Notes: generated from the sequence alone by a model not told the origin. 64,000 bases of DNA from Fomitopsis serialis (GCF_022376445.1 NW_025954986.1:248001-312000); one strand, 5' to 3'; counted from the stretch's first letter, positions 40,945-55,236 are shown. Made by a program: numbers and translations.

Positions 40945-42340
40945 TCATTGTGCCCGCTGTGACTGTGACCAGCAATGCTCCATCGTGTATTGGAACCCCG
41001 TGTAGGTCTGCACAGAGCACACTAGACTCGTTCGTGCGCAACTGCACAGAAGCCTGGGTAAGCAGGATGAGATAGCCCCAATCCACTCGGACATCGAATC
41101 GCAGCCGCGAGCCATCTCTATACGGAAAACGACTTCGAGGTCCGAGTTTTCCTGCGCAAGCTGTGCGAGTGCATCGTCCAGATGGCTATCGGACGTCCAG
41201 TCCCAATGCGGACTGGCGTCCCGAAATCGAAGCATATATGCTGGGCACGCAGAACGCCGATGTTGAAGAGGTCAACAACGGTATGCGCAAAGTTTGCGTC
41301 CCGCAATTCTTCACCTCTGAAGTCGACGAGGAGCTCATTGATTCGAATGAACGTAGATGACGTCGACGTCTCCCCGAAAGTCCCTGCGTGGCAGTCAGTC
41401 TTGAGCCTTCGGGGTGATAATGTACCGTGACCACTCACAGGCGACTGGATTTAGTGAATGGTCAACTCGCCGGCGGAACACCTCTTCGTATGTCCGGCTC
41501 AGAAATGCGACTGTTTCGTGCAGCATGAATCGTCTTTGACGGTTCCCGGCGGTAAGCTTGAGCTCGTCGACCAGGACCACCAGTTGCGTGCGGGCTAAAA
41601 TACCTCGGTAGATGGCCATGCAGAACCCGACATACGAAGTTGCGTCTACAACCAACCTGCCGAGGCGAATGTCCCTCCCGGAGAACTCGGCGAGTGACGC
41701 AGCCGGGATGGAATGGCTATCCGCGCTGCACCACGACAGGACGAGGGACGCGCGCTCCGAGTCTGGCGTGGACAAGAGCACACGGAGCATATCACCCATG
41801 TGCAGAAATGCGACGCTGCAGATATGGAGATGCTTCACCTGGTGCAAATGATGAGAGTCCGACCTCTGAGACGCGCTGGACGATCACCTTCCGTGTGTAC
41901 GTGAGGAGGTAGTCGGCCATTTCCTGCGAGAGTAGCGACGGATCCCACCAGAGATTCTCGAGCCGCAGAACCTCCAGTTCCGTGAGCTCTCGCAAAAGCC
42001 TGATGAGGCCGAGGTCGTGCCATACCGCACGCTGTAGTTTGGGCTCGCAGACGGCATTGTCTTGCGGGTCGACGCCGATATGGAGCTCGTGGACATAGCG
42101 CGCAAGGCTGCACGAGTTGAGAAGGGGGGAGTCGAGAAGTTCTTCAAATCCCGTGCGCTTGTAGCAAGACTGTAAGCTTACAGTACGGAATTTATGCGAG
42201 CGCGCCGTAACAAGCCATGTATGCGACACCAGGCTGCACACGCCCAGCGCGGATAGGTCGTCCCATAAGTAGTTGATAACGTTGTCGTGCAATTCGAGTG
42301 GAATGGTCGGAAGCTCTGTATCCTCCCGTCGTCGTTGCAT
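40945..42340 (-). CDS. F-box family protein, probably frameshifted in the last exon
   Basis: Exons 41888-42340 (could start at 42409), 41439-41838 and 40945-41383, with the family's phase 0 and phase 1 introns. The F-box is TIPLELHDNVINYLWDD then LGVCSLVSHTWLVTARSH; LRR-like text follows (LTELEVLRLENLWWDP, VKHLHICSVAFLHMGD). In exon 3 the homologous reading runs ELLVDFRGEELRDANF to about 41225 and then continues one frame over as WTSDSHLDDALAQLAQEN, ending EHCWSQSQRAQ. A single-base indel near 41215-41235 would explain this. Unless it is a sequence error, the gene is a recent pseudogene or makes a product truncated within the last exon. Confidence 0.65.
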
Positions 42341-43035
42341 GATGGCTAAGTTGAGGATGAAGGGCGGCAGCGACTCCCAGTAGGAGTAGGTACGTCGTTG
42401 GAATGGCACAGCGGGTGGGTGGACGTTCTCTGATCCGGGCAGAACTCGTCGTTATCAGATAATTTATGATTGCCCAACGACCTGTGTGGTACTCACCGTC
42501 ATGTGCCCATCTTGTCGAACGCTGGACTACGCCCCCAACACCGAGCTTCCTCCTGGTCGCAGCTGCCAGTGATCGTCGAATCTTGCAACATATGACAAGC
42601 TCTGATCTAGGGTGGAAATGGGGGACTCTTCACGAAAAAAGGTCAACAAATGCGAACTTACCAAGGTCTTGGCGGCGACTGTGACATTAGTGCTACATCT
42701 GATATCCAGCCTGTCGTCGACTGGGCGTGCTGACTTGGAAACCTCTTTAGTCGACGAGCGAGCGAGAGATCGAGAGCATACGTGAGGGAGCAGATATGCG
42801 CGACAGTCGAGAGGGGAAAGATCCGTGCAGAGACGGGCACCATGGTCAGCTTTTATGTGCACAACGCAGACACGAGTGGAGCAGAAAATGACGTCGCAAA
42901 AAGGTAGTGTGACGTTCAAAGTCGAATCACGACGAGCGAGGCAAACGAATTAAGTATGACGAGTGGAACTTAACAGCATGGTTGGACGAGAAGGAAGGCG
43001 TTGTACCAGAAAAGGAAAGTACTGTGCAGAGGAAG

Positions 43036-43090
43036 TGTCACGGACATGTCACGAGAATGTCACGGACATGTCACGAACATGTCACATGCA
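43036..43090. repeat. Five tandem 11-bp units, TGTCACGGACA consensus
   Basis: Units start at 43036, 43047, 43058, 43069 and 43080: TGTCACGGACA, TGTCACGAGAA, TGTCACGGACA, TGTCACGAACA, TGTCACATGCA. Unit junctions create ACATGT palindromes. Confidence 0.9.
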
Positions 43091-44425
43091 GCCTCGCCGG
43101 ACGCGGCGCGGTGGCTCTCGTGCACTCCGGATCCCACTCTGCGCGTTGCCCTCGCATACTTACAGGCATTGTGTGGGCATCATTTTGACCCTTCGGGGAC
43201 AAATGACGACTCCTGGTCTGGCTGCGTAGTCAAGATGCATGGGCTGCGCTGGTTAAGGGTGGAGAGTGCAAGCCTTTCCGAGTCTCGCATCGGATGTACG
43301 TCCCCTTTTCCCTGTTCTCTTCACCTATAACGCGCTGATTTGACCTTTCCCACCAGCAGATGTTCGAAGTACCGGACCTGACACGGTCAGGTCGTCTCGC
43401 GAGGACAGCCGCGTGGCGCCCGTACGTGGCCTAGGCGTAGTAGGGCGTAGTGCGATCGTGCCCCGCCTGTGAGTTAACAGCGGCGCGCGTACGGTAATTC
43501 TACGCTCCGAAACCGCCTGGCAGCCCGACATACGGCGAACATGCCCTCGTTTTGCTCTATTCTCTTCGGTATCATCACCCGCGGCTCGTCGTCCAGCCCC
43601 GCCATCCGTGGCTTGTCGCACCGCCATCCTCTTCGGCCCACGTCTAACCTCCTTCATGACGTCCCGAGTTGAGAAGGAGCTAGCGCGACCGGGCTGGCCT
43701 TAGGATGCTCGAGCTTCCCACGAGAAGCTGGAAACGAAGGAGGGAGGATACGAGGCCGGTGGACAAGGAGAGGAAAAGGTCATGCTCGATCAGTGTTCGT
43801 ACATTGATCGTTATCGTCGCCTTGGCCGGGACGCTGACTGCATGCTCGCAGCTGTTCGACTTGCCTGGCAAATTGGCTGGGGCTGAGGTGTCATCATCTT
43901 TGGTCCATCGACATGTGCCGTGTCGCATGTCGGTCTGGACGGCTGCGCCACGGCCCACACGTCAGTCACAGAAGGTTCCTGCTCTGATCAGCTCTTTCCG
44001 CCTGGTTTGCGTTGGTACTTCTGTCATCGCCGAGATTCGCTGCTTGTACACCGGCTTCTACTACATCAGCCGTCTCGCGCTCTCGATCAATGGCATGCTA
44101 TGCACACCGTCTTGTCTCGCGACGCGCGAGGCCATCATTGCTCGTGTCGGGGCTTCTGGAGCTGCCTTGAGCGATTTGGGCGTGCACAGTATTGCGCAGC
44201 GTCCGCCCATGAGTCACGCTACTCCAGTATAGGTGGTGTCGTTATTCGCATGATGCATATGGGGCAGCCTACCTACTGGTATGGCACATGGCAGTGCACG
44301 CGCCCCAAGGCTGTCGTTGTTGGCAGGCCAAGACCTGTCTTTGATTGATGGAGACCGTGACTTTGGTATGTATGTCGTGGCAGTGTCTGTCTGTCCCATT
44401 TACGCGAGTGCTGTATGCGCGACTC

Positions 44426-44433
44426 TATATAAG
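44426..44433 (+). promoter_or_regulatory. TATA box of the secreted-protein gene
   Basis: TATATAAG lies 129 bp before the ATG at 44555, leaving room for a leader of about 95 nt. Confidence 0.55.
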
Positions 44434-44554
44434 TAGAGGCAGCTCGCTACAACTTATCATTGTACTAGCTACCCTTCAACCAATAGCAGCTGAGACCCTC
44501 TCATAGTTCCAGCCCCGCTCACACATCCCGTTCACCCTCACATTCTCGCCGATA

Positions 44555-45238
44555 ATGCGACCTTTCGCGCCGCTCCTATACTGTCTCTTGGCCTTTCCTT
44601 TCCTTACATACGCAGCTTCTCCACCGGACAAGCTCACACTCCTGGTGCCACCTAGCCAAGTGCAAGTGAACTCAACCGTGTGCTTCGGGTGGGCAGAGCC
44701 TGTAGACGAGACGCGATACTATGGTACGTCGCATGCTTCCCAGCGCCATTGCGACTCATGACACCTGAGCTGCCCAGGGTTCATCGAGGCCGTGAACATC
44801 AGTATGCTCGCACCGAATGGGACGAACGTCGGGAGGGTCGGGGTGAACACCGACAACAACACTGGGCTCGGGTCGTGTGGTTCCTACCCTGGCACAGGCT
44901 ACTCTGGCTGTGCCGTCGCTCCCGACACTGGCACGTACACCGTCGTGTGGAACTTCACGTACACGATGTCGTCCGACCCGGCGAAGGCAAACAAGTCGTA
45001 CTGCGGTCCCGCACCGTTCTCGACGCAGACCTTTTTGCTGAACCGGACATTTGAGGCGAGGGTGATCCAAGGTGAGGCTACTTCGTTCACGAATCTGGAA
45101 TACATGACGACTACGACATTGCCGACGAAGCCTACGGGGGATTTGAAGGTGGCTGGAGCGTCTGCCGTGCACCTACCGGAGCTGATCAGTTGGATGGGCG
45201 CGACAGCTGTCGGGGTTGGGATGATGTTGACGATATGA
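44555..45238 (+). CDS. Secreted, probably GPI-anchored cell-wall glycoprotein, 209 aa
   Basis: Exons 44555-44723 and 44778-45238, one 54-nt intron (GTACGT...CCCAG, phase 1). Residues 1-21 are a signal peptide (LLYCLLAFPFLTYAA). The mature part is a compact beta-rich domain with VCFGWAEP, a CGSYPGTGYSGCAV loop, and at least seven N-x-S/T glycosylation sequons. The last 20 residues (LPELISWMGATAVGVGMMLT) are hydrophobic, as in a GPI-attachment signal, so the protein is expected at the plasma membrane or in the wall. No named family is recognised. Small GPI proteins of this kind are common in wood-decay fungi. Confidence 0.78.
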
Positions 45239-47511
45239 ACATTCAAATGGCTCGGGTCATGGATTACAGACTACGAACGAGTATGCGCTCACGAAATGCT
45301 ATATGATATCCGAGGATGGTATGCAACGTCTGTAAAGGGCGCCGTGGGTCTGCTGAGCGCGTTCTGGTGGAGGCATGTCTCGTCAGTACAAGCATAACGT
45401 CCTAACATAGCTTATGGAGGCCAACTTCTTGAGAATATTCATCACGGCGACTTCGGAAGATTCATTTCTGAATCCAGCGAACGGGTTCAAGTTAGGCTAC
45501 TGGCCATTCGTGAGCGCGTAGACAAGGAGGACGAGCCGTTTTACCACCTTGTACTACCACCTTGTACTTAACACTCCTTCACCGCCCTCTGCTCGCCGTG
45601 CCCTTCGCCCTCCCGTCGTGCCATGTTCGTCTCCCGCGCAGCGTGCGCCCCGCCCTCCATGCATCCTCGGCCTGGGCCGTGCCTCGCCGTGCTGACTTCT
45701 CTCTACAGTCACTCGGTGCACGTCGCAATGCTACGGGCTGCTCCCGGTGCGCCTCCGCTCTCGCCAATCACACTCAAGTGAGGTACATCCGCCCATGCGC
45801 TGACCGACACGCTCCGCGAGTGACCTATCCGTTGCAACTACCTTGGAATAGCATCTCACCTGCATATATCCCGGTTAACGTTACTTCAAGTTTCCCGCGC
45901 ACCGGAGAGAGAGGCACAGCACTTACCTGCAAGTACTGCTTACGCAGTCCACTGCCGGTGCCACGAGTAAACACAACGGCACATACGGCTCCGAGTGGCA
46001 TAGTACTCAAGAGTGTTCGTTGGTCTATAGGAGCCCGACGAAGCTGGTCTGAGGCTGGCCAATTCAGCCAGCCGTAATAGGCATTCCCTTTGGTGAGGAC
46101 AGTCGCGGCGAGCTGAAAACCACCAGTGCGAGAGGATGAGGAGAACCAGAGAGCGCCAGACGAAGTTCACTTGCACGCATTCAACAAACTCGACGAAGTG
46201 AAAAGTCATTTATCCTCTCTACGCCGTGCAGCCCACGTCCATGGATTCACTGTCTCCGTAGTTCTAAAGGGTTGATGTACGTAGGAAAACTCCAAATGTA
46301 ACCGATCTATGCCGACAAACGTGCCCTAGACCCTTGCGAATCCGAAGAAGTCTGAGCTGCGCATGCGAGCAACGACAGTCCACACGCCGTTTCTGAAGTC
46401 AAGACAGTTGTTCGAGTCGCGGCCGACATCGAGCTAGTACTTATTGACGTGCTGTAAGTCCAACGCTACGGAGTCTGCCTCCTTCACTGGTAATTACCGT
46501 CCAAGCTGATATGCAACCGTCCTCACCACTCAAAGAGGTCGTGTTTAGAGTCTGCCTACGGAAGAAATGTCCAAGCAGGTTCCAAAGCCGCAAAGCTGGT
46601 TCCAGAGACTCCAGGCAGTACGTCCAAGCAGGTTCCAAGGCCGCACGTCTTGTTTCGGTACTGTACAAGTCCCACGCCCCTGCAAGCTGAGGCGCAAGCG
46701 GAGGCGATCGCGCTTTCTAAGTTTCTTACCCTCAGTGCGCTGCTTACAAGCTCTCGCTCATCTAAACCTTCGTTTGTCGCAAATAACAAGTCGATGCCAC
46801 CGCTTGGCTCAGAAACGTTTACAAAGCTCTCTGCAGGCAAACTTTATGTAGGCGGCGAACGCTCATCGTCTCGTCCGTTAGCACCGGCTACCGCTATACC
46901 GGTGCCTCGACCCCCCACTACCCCGGACGCGGGGACCATGATTACCGGCGGACACAGCGACCTGGTGATCACCACAACGCGGGGTAAGAGCGGGAAGAGC
47001 CGGGCGAAGATGCGGGGCGGGTGCGGAGGATCCACTACCGCCTCCTGAGCGGGCGGAGACGCGACGTCTTCGCGAAAACATGTGCGGTGAGTGCGGAGCA
47101 CCTCCCAGCGGTCTTGCGCGGCCGAGACGTCGTCGTTCGGACGTCTTTCGGAGCCGTACGTCTTCCTCTGCTTGCGCCCTGCCCTGGGCGATCGCCGCCA
47201 GGGCCTGGTTGGGGTCTGGCAGGCGCATTGAAGATTCACATGTCTAACCCCGCATGTTTGAATGCGCGACCCATGACTCCGTGACAGCGAGCTGCACCAT
47301 TGCAAGTATCCGCTAAAAGGCTCTCGCCCGCGCCCGCGGCGTGTAGCCACAACGCCCTTATACCGCTTCGCCGCTGCCCGGCATCGGTGAGCACCCATCT
47401 TCCCCGACGCGACTCTGCAAGCTGACGACGACGCGTTCCAGATACCCTCGTTCGCTTTCCCCTGCCTCGTAACACGCAGAACACAGTCACTCCCGCACTT
47501 CCTATACCAGC
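45239..47511. other. Intergenic, no supported gene
   Basis: Includes short repeats of GTCCAAGCAGGTTCCAA (about 46567 and 46621). A minus frame near 46878-47228 has a coding-like beginning (MRLPDPNQALAAIAQGRAQA) but no consistent continuation. The last 100 bp is the presumed promoter of the carrier gene. Confidence 0.4.
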
Positions 47512-48941
47512 ATGTCGAAGGCGACGGACCCGAAGAAACCCGTAGGGTTTGCCATCCAGCTCACGGCGGGTGGTATGGCGGGCGCGATGGAGGCGGTAAG
47601 TCATGCGCTCTTCCTGCGTGTAATGGCTGACGAGCGTAGACTAGATATGTTGTCAGCCACTAGACACCATCAAAGTCCGAATGCAGCTGTCGCGGTCGGG
47701 CAAAGCACCAGGGGTGAGTGACCTGCCCGCCAATGATGCAGGCGCACGAACAGGCCCGGGCGCGCGTGATTCTGTGCCGTATTGTACAGACGCAATGGTA
47801 TTGGCCATGACGTCATACAGCGCAGACATCCCTGCTTTGCCGTAGGCAAGCGCGAATGAGTGCCTGCAAACAGGTGTCCCGCTACGATGTCATTATTTGC
47901 TGACCGGCATCTCACAGACGAAACCTCGCGGCTTCATAGCCACCGGGGCGATGATCGTCAAGCGCGAGACACCACTCGCGCTCTACAAGGGTCTCGGTGC
48001 GGTACTATCGGGAATTGTGCCCAAGATGGCCATCCGCTTTGCGAGTTTCGAGGCATACAAGGGGATGCTCGCAGACAAGGAAACAGGCGTCACCAACCTC
48101 GGTGGCATCTTCTTGGGTAAGCGATTGCCGTTCCTGCTGCGCAAGAGAGAGAGAGATCAGTGCGACTGACATACCGCCCATCCAGCTGGGTTGGGTGCCG
48201 GCACGACAGAGGCGGTATTTGTAGTGACGCCGATGGAGGTCGTGAAGATCCGACTGCAAGCACAATCCCACTCGCTTGCGGATCCTCTTGAGCAGCCGAT
48301 GTACCGGAACGCAGGCCACGCCGTATACAAGATCGTCAGGGAGGAGGGCTTCAGCGCTCTATATCGCGGAGTGTCCTTGACCGCCCTTCGGCAGGCGACA
48401 AATCAGGGTGAGTCGCGCCCTCGGATCACTCCCGTCGAGTGAGCTTCGCTGCGGTGACTAATGCGCATGTTCACGGGGTGTAGGAGCGAACTTCACGACG
48501 TACCAAGAGCTGAAGAAGTTCGCGTTGGCAAAGCAGCCAGACCTGCAAGAATTGCCGTCCTACCAACACATGCTCATCGGCCTCGTTTCCGGCGCGATGG
48601 GCCCCTTCTCGAACGCGCCGATCGACACAATCAAGACGCGTACGTACTGCTGCATTCCCCGCCTCCATGCCCCGCGCGCACTTCTCGCTGACTCACGTTG
48701 ATCCGGCGCAGGCTTGCAGAAAGCGACGGCCGTCCCAGGGACGAGCGCCTTCGAGCGCGTCGCGGCGATCGCGCGTGACATGTGGGCGCAAGAAGGCTTC
48801 CGGTCGTTCTACAAGGGCATCACGCCGCGCGTGCTCCGCGTTGCGCCCGGCCAGGCGATCGTGTTCGCGGTGTACGAGCGCGTGCGGAGGGTCATCGAGA
48901 CGATGCAGGGGAGCACCGAGGAGGATCGGTATAGCGAGTAG
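47512..48941 (+). CDS. SFC1: Mitochondrial succinate/fumarate carrier, 315 aa
   Basis: Six exons: 47512-47595, 47657-47713, 47918-48116, 48186-48407, 48484-48639 and 48712-48941; all phases close. Three mitochondrial-carrier repeats show P-x-[DE]-x-x-[KR] signatures: PLDTIKVRMQ, TPMEVVKIRLQ and APIDTIKTRLQ, each followed by an EGF/ALYKG-type matrix helix motif. Strongly SFC1-like features include MAIRFASFEAYK, FTTYQELKKFALAKQPDL and GQAIVFAVYERV. Length fits (yeast Sfc1/Acr1 is 322). The carrier exchanges cytosolic succinate, from the glyoxylate cycle, for mitochondrial fumarate across the inner membrane, which is needed for growth on acetate or lipids. Intact. Confidence 0.93.
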
Positions 48942-50692
48942 ACGGGGCCGGCGGTGCGCGGTGCGCGCGGAGTCGGTCGGTGGATGCGCGGATGGTAGGA
49001 CAGATCAGTAGTGTAGCATAGTGTACTATGGCTCAGCAATGTTTCAACGTGTTCGCGTCTTGTTGCTAGGCTTCGAGTCCCTGAGCGGAACGGCGCGGAA
49101 AGCGGTTATTTTCGTGGCCCTTCCGCTTTAACTCTGCAGTAACCAGCCCGACTCTCGATGCTCCGTCGACGTCTTGCGGACTGCCGCTCTTCGTAGACTG
49201 TCTCCCCGCGATTCGCCTCTGCCAGTGCTTGCGGTCCCTTATGCGCAGTCTGCCTTCCTTCCGGTCTGCTGTTGCAACTGGTTCCCTCCGCCGCCTTGCC
49301 ATCGCGTTTCGCCTCTCTGTAGTTGGCCTTGCTTCCGGCTCGCCCTGGGTGTCGCACGTCCCCTCCGCTTTACCGTCGCAGTCCACTTTACCTCGCAGTC
49401 CTTTGTAGTGCTCCTCTCGTTCCTTCCGCCCGTTAACCTTCCTTCCGCCAGTTGACCTTCCTTCCGCCCGCTCCTTCCGCGGTCTGTTCCTACCGCCCGG
49501 GTTCCTTCCGCCGCCCATACCAACCCGGTCCATCTTTGTGGACCGCCTTCAATCTGTGAGGTCTACATGCCTTTCTTTGAGTTCGCTTTTGTCGCGCGGA
49601 CCCTCCGAGTTCGCTCAAGTGGTCGTGCGGCATCTTCGAGTCCGCGGGCGGCATCTTCGAGCCTGCGCGCCGCCCTGAGCGGCCTATGACAGCGGCCTCC
49701 GAGTCAAAAATTTCAGTCCGCCTTGTAGTGTATGATCCGCCTTTCAACCAGATCGCTTCTCTTTGCAGTCTGCGACTATCTTATGGTGAATGTGTAGCCT
49801 GCTTGTATATTGACATCATCATATTCAGTATGTTGTCAGAAGCCGGGACTCTCTGCTTGTACAAGCTGATCGGCTTGAACTCGCTGTCGAAAGGCCGCCG
49901 AATCACCGACTCGGATCGACTGTGGACATGCAAGTTGAATGGTGTCTTCGTGACCGGTTTTAGGGATGACGAGCAAATGCTTTGAGGAATTGCCTTGAGC
50001 AGTATGAGCATATCTCGGAGGGGAGATGCAACAGTTCGGAGCTTGGGCAGTCCAAGTCTCGCCTTCGACAAAAAGGTGGGACTTGAACTGCACAGCTCAT
50101 CATGTCCCATCTCCACATGATTGAGCCCAATAGATATACAGGCATAGCATAGCTTATTCTTGTACCATGTATGTTGGTTGACAAGCAAAAGATGAGGAGA
50201 GGCCTGGGAACATGTCTCGCGGCCTCTTGGTATCTTTCCCAAAAAGGCACTTGCTTACTAATTGGGCTCGCTACTCTGCCTTGTTAGGCAACTTTGTCAA
50301 GCAAGTCTCAGAAGCAAATCTCTCGACCATTGCTCATGGTAAGTATACCATTTGGTAGCTCCAATCAAGCTCAATGCAACACACATGTGTTTTGCCAGAA
50401 AGATGCAGCCTTTATTGTTCAATGCATTGGTGGCCGACTGGGATGTTCAGCAGCTCCAGCCGAGATTCTGACCTATTATAGTAGGTTGCTCCGATCAATT
50501 TCCCACAGTTAAGCAGCGAGGCCGTCGGGCAATGCCTGAGAGTGCCTGTATATGGCAAGTGCTCACCTGGCCTCGGCTTCTCGTGCATGATTTATGTGTC
50601 ACTCTACATGTAATGATCTACAGATCATGCAACAGCCCAAATATATATTATATGCACTTCTTGTGCTCGATTTCCCCCCAAACCTCTGTAGC
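48942..50692. other. Intergenic: CTTCCGC-rich tract, then AT-richer island
   Basis: 49080-49690 is pyrimidine-rich with many CTTCCGC words, densest at 49420-49515. From about 49760 the composition shifts to AT-richer DNA, continuing through the homeodomain gene. No further gene is supported. Confidence 0.45.
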
Positions 50693-51467
50693 ATGTCCCA
50701 AGTGTCCACGTCCTCCACTCATGCAGCCTCGAGAGGGCACCCACAAATGCCACCTGAGGGTGAGCAGCTTCGCCGTGGTTTGTTCCCATTCTTCTTGTTA
50801 CAGTAGTGACACGTCACAGGCAGTAATCGGTGGCAGGATAGCTCACTTAGAAGCTGTCCTGCAACAGATCAGTGTCTCAGAATACTATGAATGAGTAGCT
50901 GAATATTCTATACAGAATTTGAAGAACAACATAAGAATGATAATCCTTCAGCAGAGGATTGTGAGGGGCTGTATACTGCCCTTGTGGGCCTGAAGATACC
51001 GTGGTTCACTCGCAAAAACCATACAAATTGGCTACACAATTATAGAAAGAACAAACAAGCAAATCAGCAGAAAAGAGCTCAAGCTGGTATGTTGAAGTCA
51101 CATATACTTGAGGATCAATTGCATTATTGAGATATTGCTATCAGCATGTGAAGTACAGCTCCTCAAGCAATGGCTCAAACAGGTGCCAAATCCTACCTTG
51201 TCAGAACTCAAGCAGTGGGCTATATGTCTGGGGATCAAGACTGCCCACTTGGTGGAGCAAATTGAACAACTGCAACAAGTGAGTATACAGCTCTGATTCA
51301 ACTACAGGACAATGACAGACATTAACATGAGTGATTCCTAGGAGCAAAACAGTTCTGAACTACCTCAGTTCATTCAAGGATCATCCATGTATAGTTATGA
51401 TGATGCTCTCAGCCACCCCTCCTTTATACAAGATAATGGTTCTCAGGTTGTGCCCCAGTATTACTAG
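50693..51467 (+). CDS. Small homeodomain-like protein, 181 aa
   Basis: Exons 50693-50759, 50824-50871, 50916-51086, 51145-51278 and 51342-51467; introns of 44-64 nt with normal signals, and all phases close. Residues from about 25 read as a homeodomain: a first helix LEAVLQQIKFEEQH, a second helix around CEGLYTALVGL, and a recognition helix KNHTNWLHNYRKNKQANQ matching the W-[FL]-x-N-x-R core of TALE-type domains. A second segment (LLKQWLKQVPNPTLSELKQW then AICLGIKTAHLVEQI) resembles the first half of another homeodomain. The Gln- and Ser-rich tail is acidic. It may bind DNA as a transcription factor. Its AT-rich setting differs from its neighbours. I recognise no orthologue and see no mating-type locus markers nearby. 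Confidence 0.6.
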
Positions 51468-51616
51468 GCATCCTATTTCCTCAACATGAACTACACTTTA
51501 CATTATATCATTTTCATCCAGTATATCCAATACTTGTACAGTCATGCATGAAAAGTAGTTACAATTCTTCAGAAAGTATACACACATTTGACTGCTACTC
51601 TAACTACACCCAATAT

Positions 51617-53739
<2,123 letters not shown>

Positions 53740-54299
53740 CGCGTCGCAGACCGTCCAGGTGTAGCGAGGGAGTCGTAGGGGAGGGGAAGGAGGAGAGGAT
53801 GGTTGTGTACAAGACGCCCGCGCTCTGGTCGTCCTTGTCTTGTTCGACCTGCCATTGTTCCCAAATGGGCATATCCAGCCCCCGGTCACCTCATGTCAGG
53901 GCCTCGGCGCACAGCGACAGCGAGAGCGAGCAATTCGTCGAGGACCTGCTGAGCAAGGCTGCACAAAGCTGTGGCAAGCAGTTGACTGGAGCGAAGAGAA
54001 GTGTTGCGCCGCGTGAAGCAGGCCTGAAACACTGGTCCAAATCGGGCGAGTCCAAACTCGCTAATAGTTACTTCAAAACATGAGTACAACCTGTCTGGCG
54101 AACTTTATGGACAATCAGCCAACTCGAAGCCGCAAACAGTTCGAGATGCGCTGAGCTACGACCGGAATCCAATAGGTTAGTAACAGATGATGCTAGTACA
54201 GTTACACACAAAGCTGACTTCGTCTTCCTACACCGTTCATCAATGAGGCTCAACGAGAGCCAAAGGCACCACACATTCGTACGCACCCAGTCATCGTGA
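53740..54299. other. Upstream region of the PKA gene, no other gene
   Basis: Contains the PKA promoter side. On the right it reaches the 3' end of the membrane protein gene. Short frames only. Confidence 0.45.
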
Positions 54300-55236
54300 T
54301 CAGACTCGCGTATGTTGCTCTTGTCGTAAAGCGGCTGCCACTCGCGCGTCTAGCCGGTGACACACCCATAGAACCGCCAGGACGTGTGCGACACCCGACA
54401 CCGCCAGCATCGACAGCAAGGTAGCAGCAACGACGAGGAAGCGCGTTTCCACAATGCTCTGGGTACTCCCGCCGGACCCCAGGGCGAGGCGCTCCCAACA
54501 GAACGCGATATAGTATATGACGAACGTTATCGAGGCCCTGCGCATATGTCATTCACTCAATTGCCCATGCGCTAGCAGACCTGACGTACCAGACAAACCA
54601 TGCGTCAGGGACGGCAAACAGAAGGGGGATGGAGGCCCAGCGGGACTGGTTGACGGTATGCTGCGACGTCAGCAAATGATCAGTACCTAACTGAAGATCG
54701 CGTGCGGACCGAAATACACACCGCAAGCCACACCTTACCGTTGCCGATGACCGTGTACTCTTTGAGGTGGGTGCGCAATAACACGGCCACAGCCGAGCAC
54801 ACCATACTTGCAAACACGCAGACGATGCCGCATATCACGCTCATGTCGACGATTCCGGGGAACGCAGACAGTAAACCGATGGTGATCCTGTACGACGGAA
54901 TCAAACGAATCAGCGGATACACACAACGAGGTAGACAGTGACGCCGGACGGGACGTACGCGTTGTATACGGTGGAACAGCCGAGGAAGACTTTCCATCGG
55001 CCCCGGCAGCGCGCTACGAAGACATTCCAGTCCTTCTCGAGAGCCACTTCGTTGTCGCCATCGACGTGACGCCGAACTTCCTCGTAGTAATCGTTGTAGA
55101 GGATCGCGGGCCAGTGGACGAGCATGATGTGTCTATACGAGGCGTACAGCCAAAGGGACGGTGAAGGCATGCTTAGCATGGCAGGATCCACGGCGGGGAA
55201 GTGCAGTAGATCTGTTGCGCGCGAGAGGGCATTCAT
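54300..55236 (-). CDS. Multi-span membrane protein, paralog 1, 246 aa
   Basis: Exons 54959-55236, 54734-54887, 54590-54660 and 54300-54537, phases closing throughout. The N-terminal third is soluble and charged (YRHIMLVHWPAILYNDYYEE, EKDWNVFVARCRGRWKVFLG). It is followed by about four hydrophobic segments: ITIGLLSAFPGIVDMSVICG with VCVFASMVCSAVAVLL, SIPLLFAVPDAWFVW, ASITFVIYYIAFCWERL, and FLVVAATLLSMLAVSGVAHV. The layout is typical of lineage-specific Agaricomycete membrane proteins; no transporter or receptor signature is seen. A paralog with exons 2-4 of exactly equal length lies at 60282-61182. Function unknown. Confidence 0.75.

Larger units (their letters stand above)
42341..44554. other. 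Intergenic, small tandem array, no supported gene
   Basis: Holds an 11-bp tandem array at 43036-43090 and the TATA box of the next gene at 44426. A 175-codon plus frame at 43705-44232 is open on both strands and lacks motifs; I do not call it. Confidence 0.4.

Noticed and set aside
43705..44232. 175-codon plus frame with a hydrophobic stretch
   Set aside because: The opposite strand is also open, there is no intron typical of neighbours and no family signal.
45562..46077. 171-codon plus frame
   Set aside because: Composition is Arg/Pro/Ser-rich as in random GC-rich DNA; no motif or homolog pattern.
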